Shown here: positions 8,960-18,355 of the stretch, piece after piece | How the letters are laid out: the number at the start of each line of letters is the position of its first letter | How positions within the stretch are numbered: position 1 is the stretch's first letter | NCBI RefSeq assembly: GCF_022811645.1 | Contig: NZ_CP094534.1 | Coordinates: 4,712,001-4,776,000, forward strand | DNA: 64,000 bases | Direction: 5' to 3' | From: Hymenobacter monticola | Lineage (GTDB): Bacteria > Bacteroidota > Bacteroidia > Cytophagales > Hymenobacteraceae | Made by a program: the position numbers and the translations under genes | Notes under the pieces: generated by a model | What the model saw: only the letters and a program-made list of their open reading frames with translations | What the model was told of the DNA's origin: nothing | Database searches by the model: none

Positions 8960-9040
8960 GTAGCGCGAACTTTGCAGTTCGCCCGTTCCACGCCCTTTCA
9001 ACGAATCGTTCCGCCACGCGAACTACAGAGTTCGCGCTAC
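8960..9040. repeat. Inverted repeat, GTAGCGCGAACT family, copy 1
   Basis: Left arm 8960-8982 and right arm 9018-9040 are complementary at 21 of 23 positions. It fills the gap between lysC and the enoyl-CoA hydratase gene. Related copies are at 40039-40115 and 41779-41862. Confidence 0.85.
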
Positions 9041-9049
9041 ATCTAACCT

Positions 9050-9823
9050 ATGGATTTCCTTCTCATTACGCCCCAGGCGCGCCCCGGCGTGGCCCTCATC
9101 CAACTCAACCGCCCCAAAGAGCTCAATGCCCTGAACGGGCAGTTGGTGCGCGAAATCCGCGACGCGCTGCAGGCGCTCGATGCCGATGAGGCGGTGCGCG
9201 TGGTTATCATCACGGGCAATGAGCGGGCCTTTGCGGCGGGGGCCGACATTAAGGAAATGGCGGACAAAACGGCCGTGGATATGTTTCTGGACGACCGGTT
9301 TGCCACGCTGGAACAGATTCGGCGGTTTCGCAAGCCGCTGATTGGGGCGGTGTCGGGCTTTGCGCTGGGCGGCGGCTGCGAGCTGGCCATGACCTGCGAC
9401 ATGCTGGTAGCTTCGGAGACAGCGCAGTTTGGGCAGCCCGAAATCCGCCTCGGCACCATGCCCGGTGCAGGCGGCACCCAGCGCCTGGCCCGCGCCGTGG
9501 GCAAGGCCAAGGCCATGGAAATGGTACTCACCGGCGAGTTCATCTCGGCCCACGAAGCCCACCGCGTGGGCCTCGTCAACCGCGTGGTACCCGTGGGCCA
9601 GTACCTGGAGGAGGCCTTCCGCCTGGCCGCGCGCATCGCGGCCATGAGCCCGGTGGCGGCCCGCCTGGCCAAGGAATCCATCAACCGCGTGTTTGAAACG
9701 CACCTAGAAGAAGGCCTGCACTTCGAGCGCAAGAACTTCTACCTCACCTTCGCCTCCGAAGACAAGAAGGAAGGCATGGCCGCCTTTGTAGAGAAGCGTA
9801 AGCCGGAGTTTAAGGGACGTTGA
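9050..9823 (+). CDS. Enoyl-CoA hydratase/isomerase family protein
   Basis: 257-residue crotonase-fold enzyme, probably hydrating 2-enoyl-CoA in fatty-acid or amino-acid breakdown. Visible: oxyanion-hole segment FAAGADIKEM (about 62-71), second oxyanion segment GFALGGGCELAM (about 103-114) with the catalytic Glu of GGCEL, and the second catalytic Glu region PEIRLGTMPGAGGTQRL (about 126-142). Both catalytic glutamates appear to be present, so it is likely a true hydratase (PaaF or short-chain type). Start at 9050 follows ten bases after the inverted repeat. Confidence 0.92.
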   Translation: MDFLLITPQARPGVALIQLNRPKELNALNGQLVREIRDALQALDADEAVRVVIITGNERAFAAGADIKEMADKTAVDMFLDDRFATLEQIRRFRKPLIGAVSGFALGGGCELAMTCDMLVASETAQFGQPEIRLGTMPGAGGTQRLARAVGKAKAMEMVLTGEFISAHEAHRVGLVNRVVPVGQYLEEAFRLAARIAAMSPVAARLAKESINRVFETHLEEGLHFERKNFYLTFASEDKKEGMAAFVEKRKPEFKGR

Positions 9824-9835
9824 AAAATGCTTGGG

Positions 9836-9933
9836 ACGTCATGCCGAGCGCAGCCGAGGCAGCTCGCTTGCTTCTTCAACAAGGGTGATTAGTGACGGCA
9901 CGCGCGATGCCTCGGCTGCGCTCGGCATGACGT
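9836..9933. repeat. Inverted repeat, GTCATGCCGAGCGCAG family
   Basis: Perfect 25-bp arms at 9836-9860 and 9909-9933 with a 48-base centre, between the enoyl-CoA hydratase and peroxiredoxin genes. It belongs to the GTCATxCTGAGCG superfamily found also at 14271, 17301, 18231, 23295 and 51195. Confidence 0.9.
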
Positions 9934-9983
9934 TCTTCCAATTCATGCGTACAAGCTCCCATCATCCCCATAAATTTTACTAA

Positions 9984-10568
9984 ATGGCAGTTCTCGTGGG
10001 CAAGCGTGCCCCTTCCTTTAAAGCCACGGCCGTGATTGACGGCACCTTCGACGAAGAGTTTTCGCTGGACCGCTACCTGGGCAAAAAGCACGTGCTGTTT
10101 TACTTCTACCCCGCTGATTTTAGCCGGGTGTGCCCCACTGAAATCCTGGCTTTTCAGGACCGTCTGGCCGAGTTTGAAAAGCGCAACGTGGCCGTGGTGG
10201 GCTGCTCTACCGACACGCAGTACGCCCATCTGGCCTGGCAGCTGATGCCGCGCGAGAAAGGCGGCATTTTCGGCGTGAAGTACCCGCTGGTGGCCGACTC
10301 CACCAAAACCATTTCGGCCAACTACGACGTGCTGGGCGGCCACTACGACTACACCGAGCAGGGTGAAATGACCTACGTGGGCTCTCCCCTCGCCTACCGC
10401 GGCCTTTTCCTCATCGACCGCGACGGCATTGTGCGCCACCAGCTTATCAACGACCGGCCCCTGGGCCGCAGCCTCACCGAGGCCCTGCGCATGATTGATG
10501 CGCTGCAACACTTCGAAAAAAACGGCGAGGCCTGCCCAGCCGATTGGGAAGAAACCCAGCCGGTATAA
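9984..10568 (+). CDS. Peroxiredoxin (AhpC/TSA, 2-Cys Prx1 type)
   Basis: 194-residue thiol peroxidase. Peroxidatic Cys lies in SRVCPTEI (about residue 52); the resolving Cys is in GEACPADWEE near the C-terminus. The usual TFVCPTE is SRVCPTE here, a modest change just before the active site. Other landmarks: KKHVLFYFYPADF, VVGCSTDTQYAHLAW, and YRGLFLIDRDGIVRHQ. Length and both cysteines fit a typical 2-Cys peroxiredoxin reduced by thioredoxin or AhpF; no AhpF gene is nearby. Confidence 0.93.
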   Translation: MAVLVGKRAPSFKATAVIDGTFDEEFSLDRYLGKKHVLFYFYPADFSRVCPTEILAFQDRLAEFEKRNVAVVGCSTDTQYAHLAWQLMPREKGGIFGVKYPLVADSTKTISANYDVLGGHYDYTEQGEMTYVGSPLAYRGLFLIDRDGIVRHQLINDRPLGRSLTEALRMIDALQHFEKNGEACPADWEETQPV

Positions 10569-10602
10569 AACCAGCCGGCGGCGGACCTTATACATCGTTT
10601 CG

Positions 10603-10610
10603 TAATTTTG
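10603..10610 (+). promoter_or_regulatory. -7 element of kdtA, adjacent to a TTG start
   Basis: TAATTTTG ends four bases before the TTG start at 10615, predicting that transcription begins at or one base before the start codon. Confidence 0.55.
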
Positions 10611-10614
10611 GGGC

Positions 10615-11868
10615 TTGCTATTCCTGTATAACATCGGCCTGGGCCTATACGGCCTGCTGCTGCGTCTGCTGGCGCCGTTTGTGCCCAAAGCGGCGGCGTG
10701 GGTGGCAGGCCGCCGCGGCCTGCTGACGCATATTCGCCACACGCTGAGTTCCGAAACGGCGCCGCGGGTGTGGTTTCACTGCGCCTCATTAGGCGAGTTT
10801 GAGCAGGGCCGCCCCCTGCTCGAAGCCTACCGTAAGGCCCATCCCAGCACCAAGCTGGTGCTGACGTTTTTCTCACCTTCGGGCTACGAAATCCGCAAAA
10901 ACTGGCCGGGCGCCGACTACATCTTCTACCTGCCGCTGGACACGCGCGGGAATGCCCGGGCTTTTCTCGATGCGGTGCAGCCGCAACTAGCGGTGTTTGT
11001 AAAGTATGAGTTCTGGTACCACTTCCTTAACGAATCGCACCGGCGTGGCATTCCGGCTGTGGTAGTGTCGGCCATTTTCCGGCCCGACCAGGTATTTTTC
11101 AAGCCCTGGGGCGGCTTTTTTCGGGGCATTCTCGCGCGCTTCGCCCACATCTTCACCCAGAATGAAAGCTCGGCCGCGCTGCTGCGCCAGCACGGCATTC
11201 AGCAAGTGAGCGTGGCCGGCGACACCCGATTCGATACCGTGGTGGCCACAGCCGCTTCCGCCCCACGCGAGTTGCCCGTAGTCGATGCTTTTGTAGCCGA
11301 CGGCGCGCCGGTGCTGGTGGTAGGCAGCAGCTGGCCCGAAGACCTGCCGGCCCTCACGCCTTTACTGCAAAAATATCAGCACCAGTTGCGCGTGCTGGTG
11401 GCGCCGCACGAAATCACCGAAACCAACCTGCGCTTGGTAGAGGCCGCCCTGCCGGGCCAGGTGCTACGCTACTCCCAGGCCACGGCCGCCAACGCCGCCC
11501 AGGCCCGCGTGCTGCTTTTCGATAACGTGGGACTACTGAGCCAGCTCTACCGCTTTGGCAAGTTTGCCTACATCGGTGGGGCCTTTGGCAAAGGCCTGCA
11601 CAACACTTTAGAAGCCGCCGCGTTTGGCCTGCCGCTGTTTTTCGGGCCGACGTACGGTAAGTTTCAGGAAGCCGTGGCACTGGTGCAGTTGAAGTGCGCC
11701 TTTCCGGTGCACGATGCGGCGGAGCTGGAAGCGGCCTTCGCCCCGCTGTGGACCAACGAGGACCGGCGCCTACGACTACAAGACGCTTTGCTCGATTACG
11801 TGCACGGGCAGGCGGGCGCCACCCACACCATCATGGCGGCTCTGCCCCGTCTTGCCCCTGCCCTATGA
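10615..11868 (+). CDS. kdtA: 3-deoxy-D-manno-octulosonic acid transferase
   Basis: 417-residue inner-membrane glycosyltransferase (WaaA) that adds Kdo from CMP-Kdo to lipid A precursor. N-terminal hydrophobic anchor (LGLYGLLLRLLAPFV), then the GT30 signature region WFHCASLGEFEQGRPLLEAY, VKYEFWYHFL, AGDTRFDTV, GSSWPED, APHEI, and the C-terminal AYIGGAFGKGLHNTLEAA. The start is a TTG: MLFLYN matches the family start and no ATG or GTG fits. It overlaps rsgA by four bases (ATGA), so the two genes form an operon. Confidence 0.94.
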   Translation: MLFLYNIGLGLYGLLLRLLAPFVPKAAAWVAGRRGLLTHIRHTLSSETAPRVWFHCASLGEFEQGRPLLEAYRKAHPSTKLVLTFFSPSGYEIRKNWPGADYIFYLPLDTRGNARAFLDAVQPQLAVFVKYEFWYHFLNESHRRGIPAVVVSAIFRPDQVFFKPWGGFFRGILARFAHIFTQNESSAALLRQHGIQQVSVAGDTRFDTVVATAASAPRELPVVDAFVADGAPVLVVGSSWPEDLPALTPLLQKYQHQLRVLVAPHEITETNLRLVEAALPGQVLRYSQATAANAAQARVLLFDNVGLLSQLYRFGKFAYIGGAFGKGLHNTLEAAAFGLPLFFGPTYGKFQEAVALVQLKCAFPVHDAAELEAAFAPLWTNEDRRLRLQDALLDYVHGQAGATHTIMAALPRLAPAL

Positions 11869-12824
11869 CGCCAGAATTTTCTCATTCCGCCAGCCCGCTC
11901 CAGCACGGCACCGTCGTTAAGTCGACAGGCTCGTGGTACGTGGTGCGCGCGGCTTCCGGCCAGCTGTACCGCTGCCGCCTGCGGGGCAAATTCAAGATAA
12001 AGGGCCTAAAAGCCAGCAACCCCCTGGCCGTGGGCGACCACGTCGAATTTGCCGTGGAAGCACAGGCCGAGGGCGCGGGCGTCATTTCGCACATTGCACC
12101 CCGCCGCAACTACATCGTGCGCCGCTCGGTGCACAAAACCGGCCACGTGCACGTGGTAGCGGCCAATCTGGACCAGGCGTTGCTCGTGGTCACGCTGGTG
12201 TCGCCGGCCACGTCGTTCGGCTTTATTGACCGGTTTCTGGTCACGGCCGAGGCCTACCACATTCCCGTCACGTTGCTGTTCAACAAAACCGACTTGTACG
12301 ACGAGGAAGGCTTTGCTTATCAGGCTGAAATTGCGGGCATGTACGCCAGTCTGGGCTATCCCAGCCGCACCTGCGCCGCCAGCCTGGGCGAGGGCGTGGC
12401 CGAAATCGACCAATTACTGGATGGCAAAGTGAGCCTGCTGGCCGGCCATTCTGGCGTGGGCAAGAGCACGCTCATCAATGCCCTCGTGCCCGACCTGGAC
12501 CTGAAAACCGCCGAAATCAGCGACTTTTCCGACAAGGGCGTGCACACCACCACCTTCGCCGAAATGCTGGAAGTGCGCCCTGGCACCTTCATCATCGACA
12601 CGCCCGGCATTAAGGAACTGGGCCTTGTGGACCTGCCGCCTGCCGAGCTGGCCGGCTACTTCCCCGAATTCCGGGCCCTGCTGGGCCAGTGCCGCTACCA
12701 CAACTGCCAGCACACCCACGAGCCCGGCTGCGCCGTGCGCGAAGCCGTGGACCAGGGCCGCATCGCCCTCCCCCGCTACGACAGCTACCTCAGCATGCTC
12801 GCCGGCGAGGACAATCGGCATTAG
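11865..12824 (+). CDS. rsgA: Ribosome small subunit-dependent GTPase A
   Basis: 319-residue circularly permuted GTPase that helps mature the 30S subunit. OB-fold at the N-terminus (about 10-80), then G4 FNKTDLYD, G1 GHSGVGKSTLIN (about 195-206), G2 region with GVHTTT, G3 DTPGIKELGL, and a C-terminal zinc motif with Cys and His (CRYHNCQHTHEPGCAV). The start overlaps the stop of kdtA (ATGA), which supports translational coupling. Confidence 0.95.
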   Translation: MTPEFSHSASPLQHGTVVKSTGSWYVVRAASGQLYRCRLRGKFKIKGLKASNPLAVGDHVEFAVEAQAEGAGVISHIAPRRNYIVRRSVHKTGHVHVVAANLDQALLVVTLVSPATSFGFIDRFLVTAEAYHIPVTLLFNKTDLYDEEGFAYQAEIAGMYASLGYPSRTCAASLGEGVAEIDQLLDGKVSLLAGHSGVGKSTLINALVPDLDLKTAEISDFSDKGVHTTTFAEMLEVRPGTFIIDTPGIKELGLVDLPPAELAGYFPEFRALLGQCRYHNCQHTHEPGCAVREAVDQGRIALPRYDSYLSMLAGEDNRH

Positions 12825-12833
12825 GACCTGCGG

Positions 12834-12991
12834 CGTTTGTCATTGCGAGGGCGCAGTCCGCGGCAATCCGTCCTGACAAAACCAGACCCTTTCCTATACC
12901 AAAAAGCCCCGGCACCATTGCAGTGTCGGGGCTTTGTTATAATAGAAGGCTGGTCGCTGAGAACAAGACGGATTGCTTCGCTGCGCGCGCA
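12834..12991. repeat. Inverted repeat, GTCATTGCGAGGGCGCAG family, copy 1
   Basis: The outer arms GTCATTGCGAGGGCGCAG..CAATCCGTCCTG (from 12834) and GACGGATTGCTTCG..GCAATGACAGACG (to 12991) are complementary with some mismatches. Inner blocks ACCAGACCCTTTCC and GGCTGGTCGCTGAGA recur in the second copy at 45325-45484. It lies between convergent rsgA and the fasciclin gene and holds a separate terminator hairpin at its centre. Confidence 0.8.
12901..12936. terminator. Terminator hairpin inside the intergenic repeat
   Basis: AAAGCCCCGGCA pairs with TGTCGGGGCTTT (one G-U), flanked by A and T runs; positioned to stop both rsgA and the convergent fasciclin gene. Confidence 0.7.
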
Positions 12992-13005
12992 ATGACAGAC
13001 GTTAA

Positions 13006-13638
13006 TTATTTCGCCAGCGGCAGTACTACGCCGTCGATAACGTGCGTCACGCCGTTGCTGGAAATCACGTCGGCGATTTGCACAGTGGCGGGGGCATCTT
13101 TGCCGTTGCTCACCATCACCTTGCCGTCTTTCACGGCGATGTGCAGCTTTTCGCCATTCACGGTGGTTAGTTCCTGGCCGTCGCGCAGGTCGGCGGCTAC
13201 TAGGCGGCCGGGGATGACGTGGTAAGTGAGCACGCCCTTCAGATTGGCCTTGCTGGCGTTGTCCATCAGGCCAGCCAGCGCCCCTTTGGGCAGCTTGTCG
13301 AAAGCCGCGTTGGTGGGTGCGAATACGGTGAATGGACCGGCTCCGCTCAGCGTTTCGACCAAGTCTGCCTGTTTCACGGCCGCAACCAGTGTACTCACGC
13401 TTTTGGCGGCGGAGGCATTTTCAACGATGTTTTTGTCGGCCGTCATGGCCACGCCGTCCACCATCACGCCACCGGGCTTGGCCATCCGGGCCGAATCGCC
13501 GGCCAGGGCCGCGAGCGAGTCGGCGGGGTTAACGGTGCTGGCGGCCGTTTCGGTGGCAGCAGGTTTGTCGTTGCCGCAGCTGGCCATCAGGAGCGAAGTA
13601 GCCAGTGCGGCCAGTAACGGAGCGAAATGTCGTTTCAT
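13006..13638 (-). CDS. Fasciclin (FAS1) domain lipoprotein
   Basis: 210 residues. Signal peptide with a lipobox ending LLMASC, Cys at about 21, so a likely lipoprotein. A low-complexity Ala-rich linker (to about 65) leads into one FAS1 domain (about 70-208) with both conserved boxes, FTVFAPTNAAFDKLP and a C-terminal THVIDGVVLP. FAS1 domains mediate cell-surface adhesion; the bacterial partner is unknown. Confidence 0.92.
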   Translation of the reverse strand: MKRHFAPLLAALATSLLMASCGNDKPAATETAASTVNPADSLAALAGDSARMAKPGGVMVDGVAMTADKNIVENASAAKSVSTLVAAVKQADLVETLSGAGPFTVFAPTNAAFDKLPKGALAGLMDNASKANLKGVLTYHVIPGRLVAADLRDGQELTTVNGEKLHIAVKDGKVMVSNGKDAPATVQIADVISSNGVTHVIDGVVLPLAK

Positions 13639-13805
13639 GAAAAAAACGTGTGAAATAAGAGTAGGTATAGGCCAATTGTGGCGCTTGGGCTTACGGACAA
13701 ACCGCCGTGCATGGTTGCTTCCAAACTGGGCAGTTTCCTTACCTTCGCGGCCTCCAAAGAACGGCGCTTGCCGTATCAGTTGTAAAACTCAGTAAACCCC
13801 ACCCC

Positions 13806-14264
13806 ATGAAAACCGCAGAAATCCACACCAAAAAAGGCGTGATGAAGGTTGAGTTCTACGAGCAGGATGCTCCGAACACCGTGAAAAACTTCACCGACCT
13901 GGCCCAGAAAGGCTACTACGACGGCCTGAAGTTTCACCGCGTCATCCCGAATTTCGTGATTCAGGGCGGCTGCCCCAACACCCGCGAAGGCGCCAAAGGC
14001 ATGCCCGGCACCGGCGGCCCCGGCTACAAAATCGACTGCGAAACCAAGGGCGGCAACCAATACCACGAGCGCGGCGCCCTGAGCATGGCTCACGCCGGCA
14101 AAAACACCGGCGGCTCGCAGTTCTTCATCGTGCACGACCGCCAAAACACCGCCCACCTCGACCGCGTGCACACCGTGTTCGGCAAAGTAGTGGAAGGCCT
14201 CGACGTAATTGATAAGATTCAAGCCAACGACGAGATTGAGAAGATTGTGGTGAAGGAGGAATAG
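13806..14264 (+). CDS. Peptidylprolyl isomerase, cyclophilin type
   Basis: 152-residue cytoplasmic cyclophilin (no signal peptide) that isomerises Xaa-Pro bonds. Signature [13 protein letters not shown] (catalytic Arg of FHRV), GSQFFIVHD, and [10 protein letters not shown]. Start [11 protein letters not shown] at 13806 is the normal family start; a longer in-frame opening from 13707 is unlikely. A weak promoter-like TACCTTCG lies at 13740. It is followed by a perfect 37-bp inverted repeat shared with the convergent DUF3109 gene. Confidence 0.95.
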   Translation: MKTAEIHTKKGVMKVEFYEQDAPNTVKNFTDLAQKGYYDGLKFHRVIPNFVIQGGCPNTREGAKGMPGTGGPGYKIDCETKGGNQYHERGALSMAHAGKNTGGSQFFIVHDRQNTAHLDRVHTVFGKVVEGLDVIDKIQANDEIEKIVVKEE

Positions 14265-14270
14265 TCTCAG

Positions 14271-14356
14271 CCTGTCATCCTGAACGCAGTGAAGGACCTT
14301 CTCACGCCAGAAAATTTCAGCGTGAGAAGGTCCTTCACTGCGTTCAGGATGACAGG
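14271..14356. repeat. Inverted repeat, GTCATCCTGAACGCAGTGAAGG family
   Basis: Perfect 37-bp arms at 14271-14307 and 14320-14356 with a 12-base loop, exactly filling the gap between convergent genes; it probably also stops transcription from both sides. Confidence 0.92.
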
Positions 14357-14358
14357 TT

Positions 14359-14940
14359 TTATTGTTTTCCCGCTGGCGCCGGGTTCTCAATCTCCTGCAC
14401 CAGTTGCCCGTACCATTCCTCGCCGTACTTGCGGATGAGCGGGTCTTTCAGAAACTGGTAGATGCGCACGCCTAGCGAACTGCCGAACGAGCAGGCCGGG
14501 TTACAGATGTTCCACCGGTCGTAGTTCAGCGCGTCGAAGCCGTCGTACTTGGTGATGCGAATGGGATACAGGTGGCAACTGATAGGCTTTTTAAACGTGG
14601 TGGCGCCGGCCAGGTAGGCCTGCTCGATGCCGCACTTCAGAATGCCGCGCTCGTCGTAGAGGGCGTAGGCGCACTCTTTGTCGTCGATGGTGGTTGTGCT
14701 GTAGTCGCCTTCCCAATCTTTGATGTATAGGCCCTGCGCCTCGATGGCGGCCTGGCCGGCCTCGGTGAGGAAGGGCTTGATGTTGGCGTATTCCTGCTCC
14801 AGAATCTTCAATTCCGGTTCTTCGAGGGGCGCGCCGAGGTCGCCCTCCACGCAGCAGGCGCCTTTGCAGGCCTCAAGGTTGCAGACAAAAAAATGGTCGG
14901 CGATGTCGTCGGAAATGACCGTTTCCTGGATAATAATCAT
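14359..14940 (-). CDS. DUF3109 family cysteine-rich protein
   Basis: 193 residues, cytoplasmic. Conserved cysteines occur as [11 protein letters not shown] near residues 20-30, then C(90s) [26 protein letters not shown] and CNPACSFG, the pattern of DUF3109 proteins, which resemble the YkgJ-type zinc/iron-chelating family. Function unknown; metal binding is inferred from the Cys pattern. The predicted transcription start coincides with the A of its ATG. Confidence 0.88.
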   Translation of the reverse strand: MIIIQETVISDDIADHFFVCNLEACKGACCVEGDLGAPLEEPELKILEQEYANIKPFLTEAGQAAIEAQGLYIKDWEGDYSTTTIDDKECAYALYDERGILKCGIEQAYLAGATTFKKPISCHLYPIRITKYDGFDALNYDRWNICNPACSFGSSLGVRIYQFLKDPLIRKYGEEWYGQLVQEIENPAPAGKQ

Positions 14941-14943
14941 TCA

Positions 14944-14951
14944 CAAAGATA
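14944..14951 (-). promoter_or_regulatory. -7 element of the DUF3109 gene, abutting the ATG
   Basis: Minus-strand TATCTTTG with its G at 14944; a start site four bases on falls at 14940, the first base of the ATG. This predicts a leaderless message. Confidence 0.6.
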
Positions 14952-15001
14952 ACCCCGGCGTGGGGGCCGGAAATTCCTTTCGCCCCCCGCCCGGCGGTCC
15001 G

Positions 15002-15009
15002 TACCTTTG
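15002..15009 (+). promoter_or_regulatory. -7 element of pcrA
   Basis: TACCTTTG; predicted leader of about 29 bases before the ATG at 15042. Confidence 0.55.
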
Positions 15010-15041
15010 TTAACCCGCTCAAAAGGCGGCTTATTTCGCTG

Positions 15042-17291
<2,250 letters not shown>

Positions 17292-17300
17292 GGCACGCCT

Positions 17301-17391
17301 CCTGTCATCCTGAGCGCAGCGAAGGACCTTTTCACGTCACAACGAACTGTTCAGGCGTGAAAAGGTCCTTCGCTGCGCTCAGGATGACAGG
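17301..17391. repeat. Inverted repeat, GTCATCCTGAGCGCAGCGAAGG family
   Basis: Perfect 36-bp arms at 17301-17336 and 17356-17391, directly after the pcrA stop codon. Confidence 0.92.
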
Positions 17392-17445
17392 CGATTTGTT
17401 TCGCTACGCTGGCATTGCGCCATTCTCTGCCTCAACACTAGGCCG

Positions 17446-17453
17446 TATCTTTG
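17446..17453 (+). promoter_or_regulatory. -7 element of the DUF4290 gene
   Basis: TATCTTTG; predicted leader of about 36 bases before the ATG at 17493, and upstream of the alternative ATG at 17451, which it rules out. Confidence 0.55.
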
Positions 17454-17492
17454 GCCGGAGCGCCGCCCTGGCGGCCTCCCCTATTGTTTCTT

Positions 17493-18215
17493 ATGACCGA
17501 CCTCACCAACCTGCCCTTCCACCTGCAACTGCTGGTGCGCGAATACGGGCAAAGCACCTACTTGCTCATTCAGGGCCTCAAAGACGTGGAGGACCTGACC
17601 GAGCGCACCAAGCGCGCTGGGCAGATTGTGCAGCTCATGCTGCGCCTGCAGCCCGCGTTGCGCGACTTGCCGGAGGTGCAAACCCGCCTCTGGAATCACC
17701 TGCACGCCATGGCCGGCGAGGAAGTAACCCTCGAAGCCCCCGTGCCCTTGCGCAGCCTCACGGTGCGCACCGAAAAGCCGGCCCGCGTGCCCTACCCGCG
17801 CACCGCGCCCCGGCTGCGAGCTTATGGCGCCGGCATCGAATCCCTGATTGCCAAGGCGTTGACCTTGGAAGATGCTGCCGAGCGCGAGCAGGCCACGGTG
17901 CAGATTGGCCGCACCATGAAGTTTCTCTACCGCCAGCACAACAAGGAAAATGCCAAGGACGTGACCATCCTGCGGCATCTGAGCGAGCTATCGGGCGGGC
18001 AGCTTCGGCTCGACCCGGCCGTGGTGGATGCCGAGGGCTTGTTTGAAATGGCGCCCGGCCGCACGCCAGCCTTCATTGTGCCGCAGCCCTCGCAGCAGCG
18101 CGAAGGCCGCGACCGGCGCGAGGGCCGCGACAACCGGGGCAATGGCTTCGGGGGCAAAAACGGCAAAAAGCGCAAGAAGGGCCGCGGCCAGGAGCCGCAG
18201 CAGCCGCCCCAATAA
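17493..18215 (+). CDS. DUF4290 domain protein with RG-rich tail
   Basis: 240 residues. Residues 1-185 match the Bacteroidota family DUF4290 (LPFHLQLLVREYGQSTYLLI, then IGRTMKFLYRQHNKENAKD). The last 50 residues are highly basic and repetitive (REGRDRREGRDNRG, KNGKKRKKGRG), which could bind RNA. The gene sits directly before murA, a conserved pairing in this phylum, with only an inverted repeat between. Function unknown. Confidence 0.87.
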   Translation: MTDLTNLPFHLQLLVREYGQSTYLLIQGLKDVEDLTERTKRAGQIVQLMLRLQPALRDLPEVQTRLWNHLHAMAGEEVTLEAPVPLRSLTVRTEKPARVPYPRTAPRLRAYGAGIESLIAKALTLEDAAEREQATVQIGRTMKFLYRQHNKENAKDVTILRHLSELSGGQLRLDPAVVDAEGLFEMAPGRTPAFIVPQPSQQREGRDRREGRDNRGNGFGGKNGKKRKKGRGQEPQQPPQ

Positions 18216-18230
18216 TTTACTTTTTTTACT

Positions 18231-18335
18231 GTCATCCTGAGCGTAGCGAAGGACCTTATCAAACCAGAACAACCGGTAACGTTTTACTGCAAGCCGTTCT
18301 AGTTTGATAAGGTCCTTCGCTACGCTCAGGATGAT
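18231..18335. repeat. Inverted repeat, GTCATCCTGAGCGTAGCGAAGG family
   Basis: Arms 18231-18264 and 18302-18335 are complementary over 33-34 bp with a 37-base centre; it lies between the DUF4290 gene and murA, ending about 20 bases before the murA ATG. Confidence 0.9.
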
Positions 18336-18355
18336 ATACTTTTAACATTCCACAA

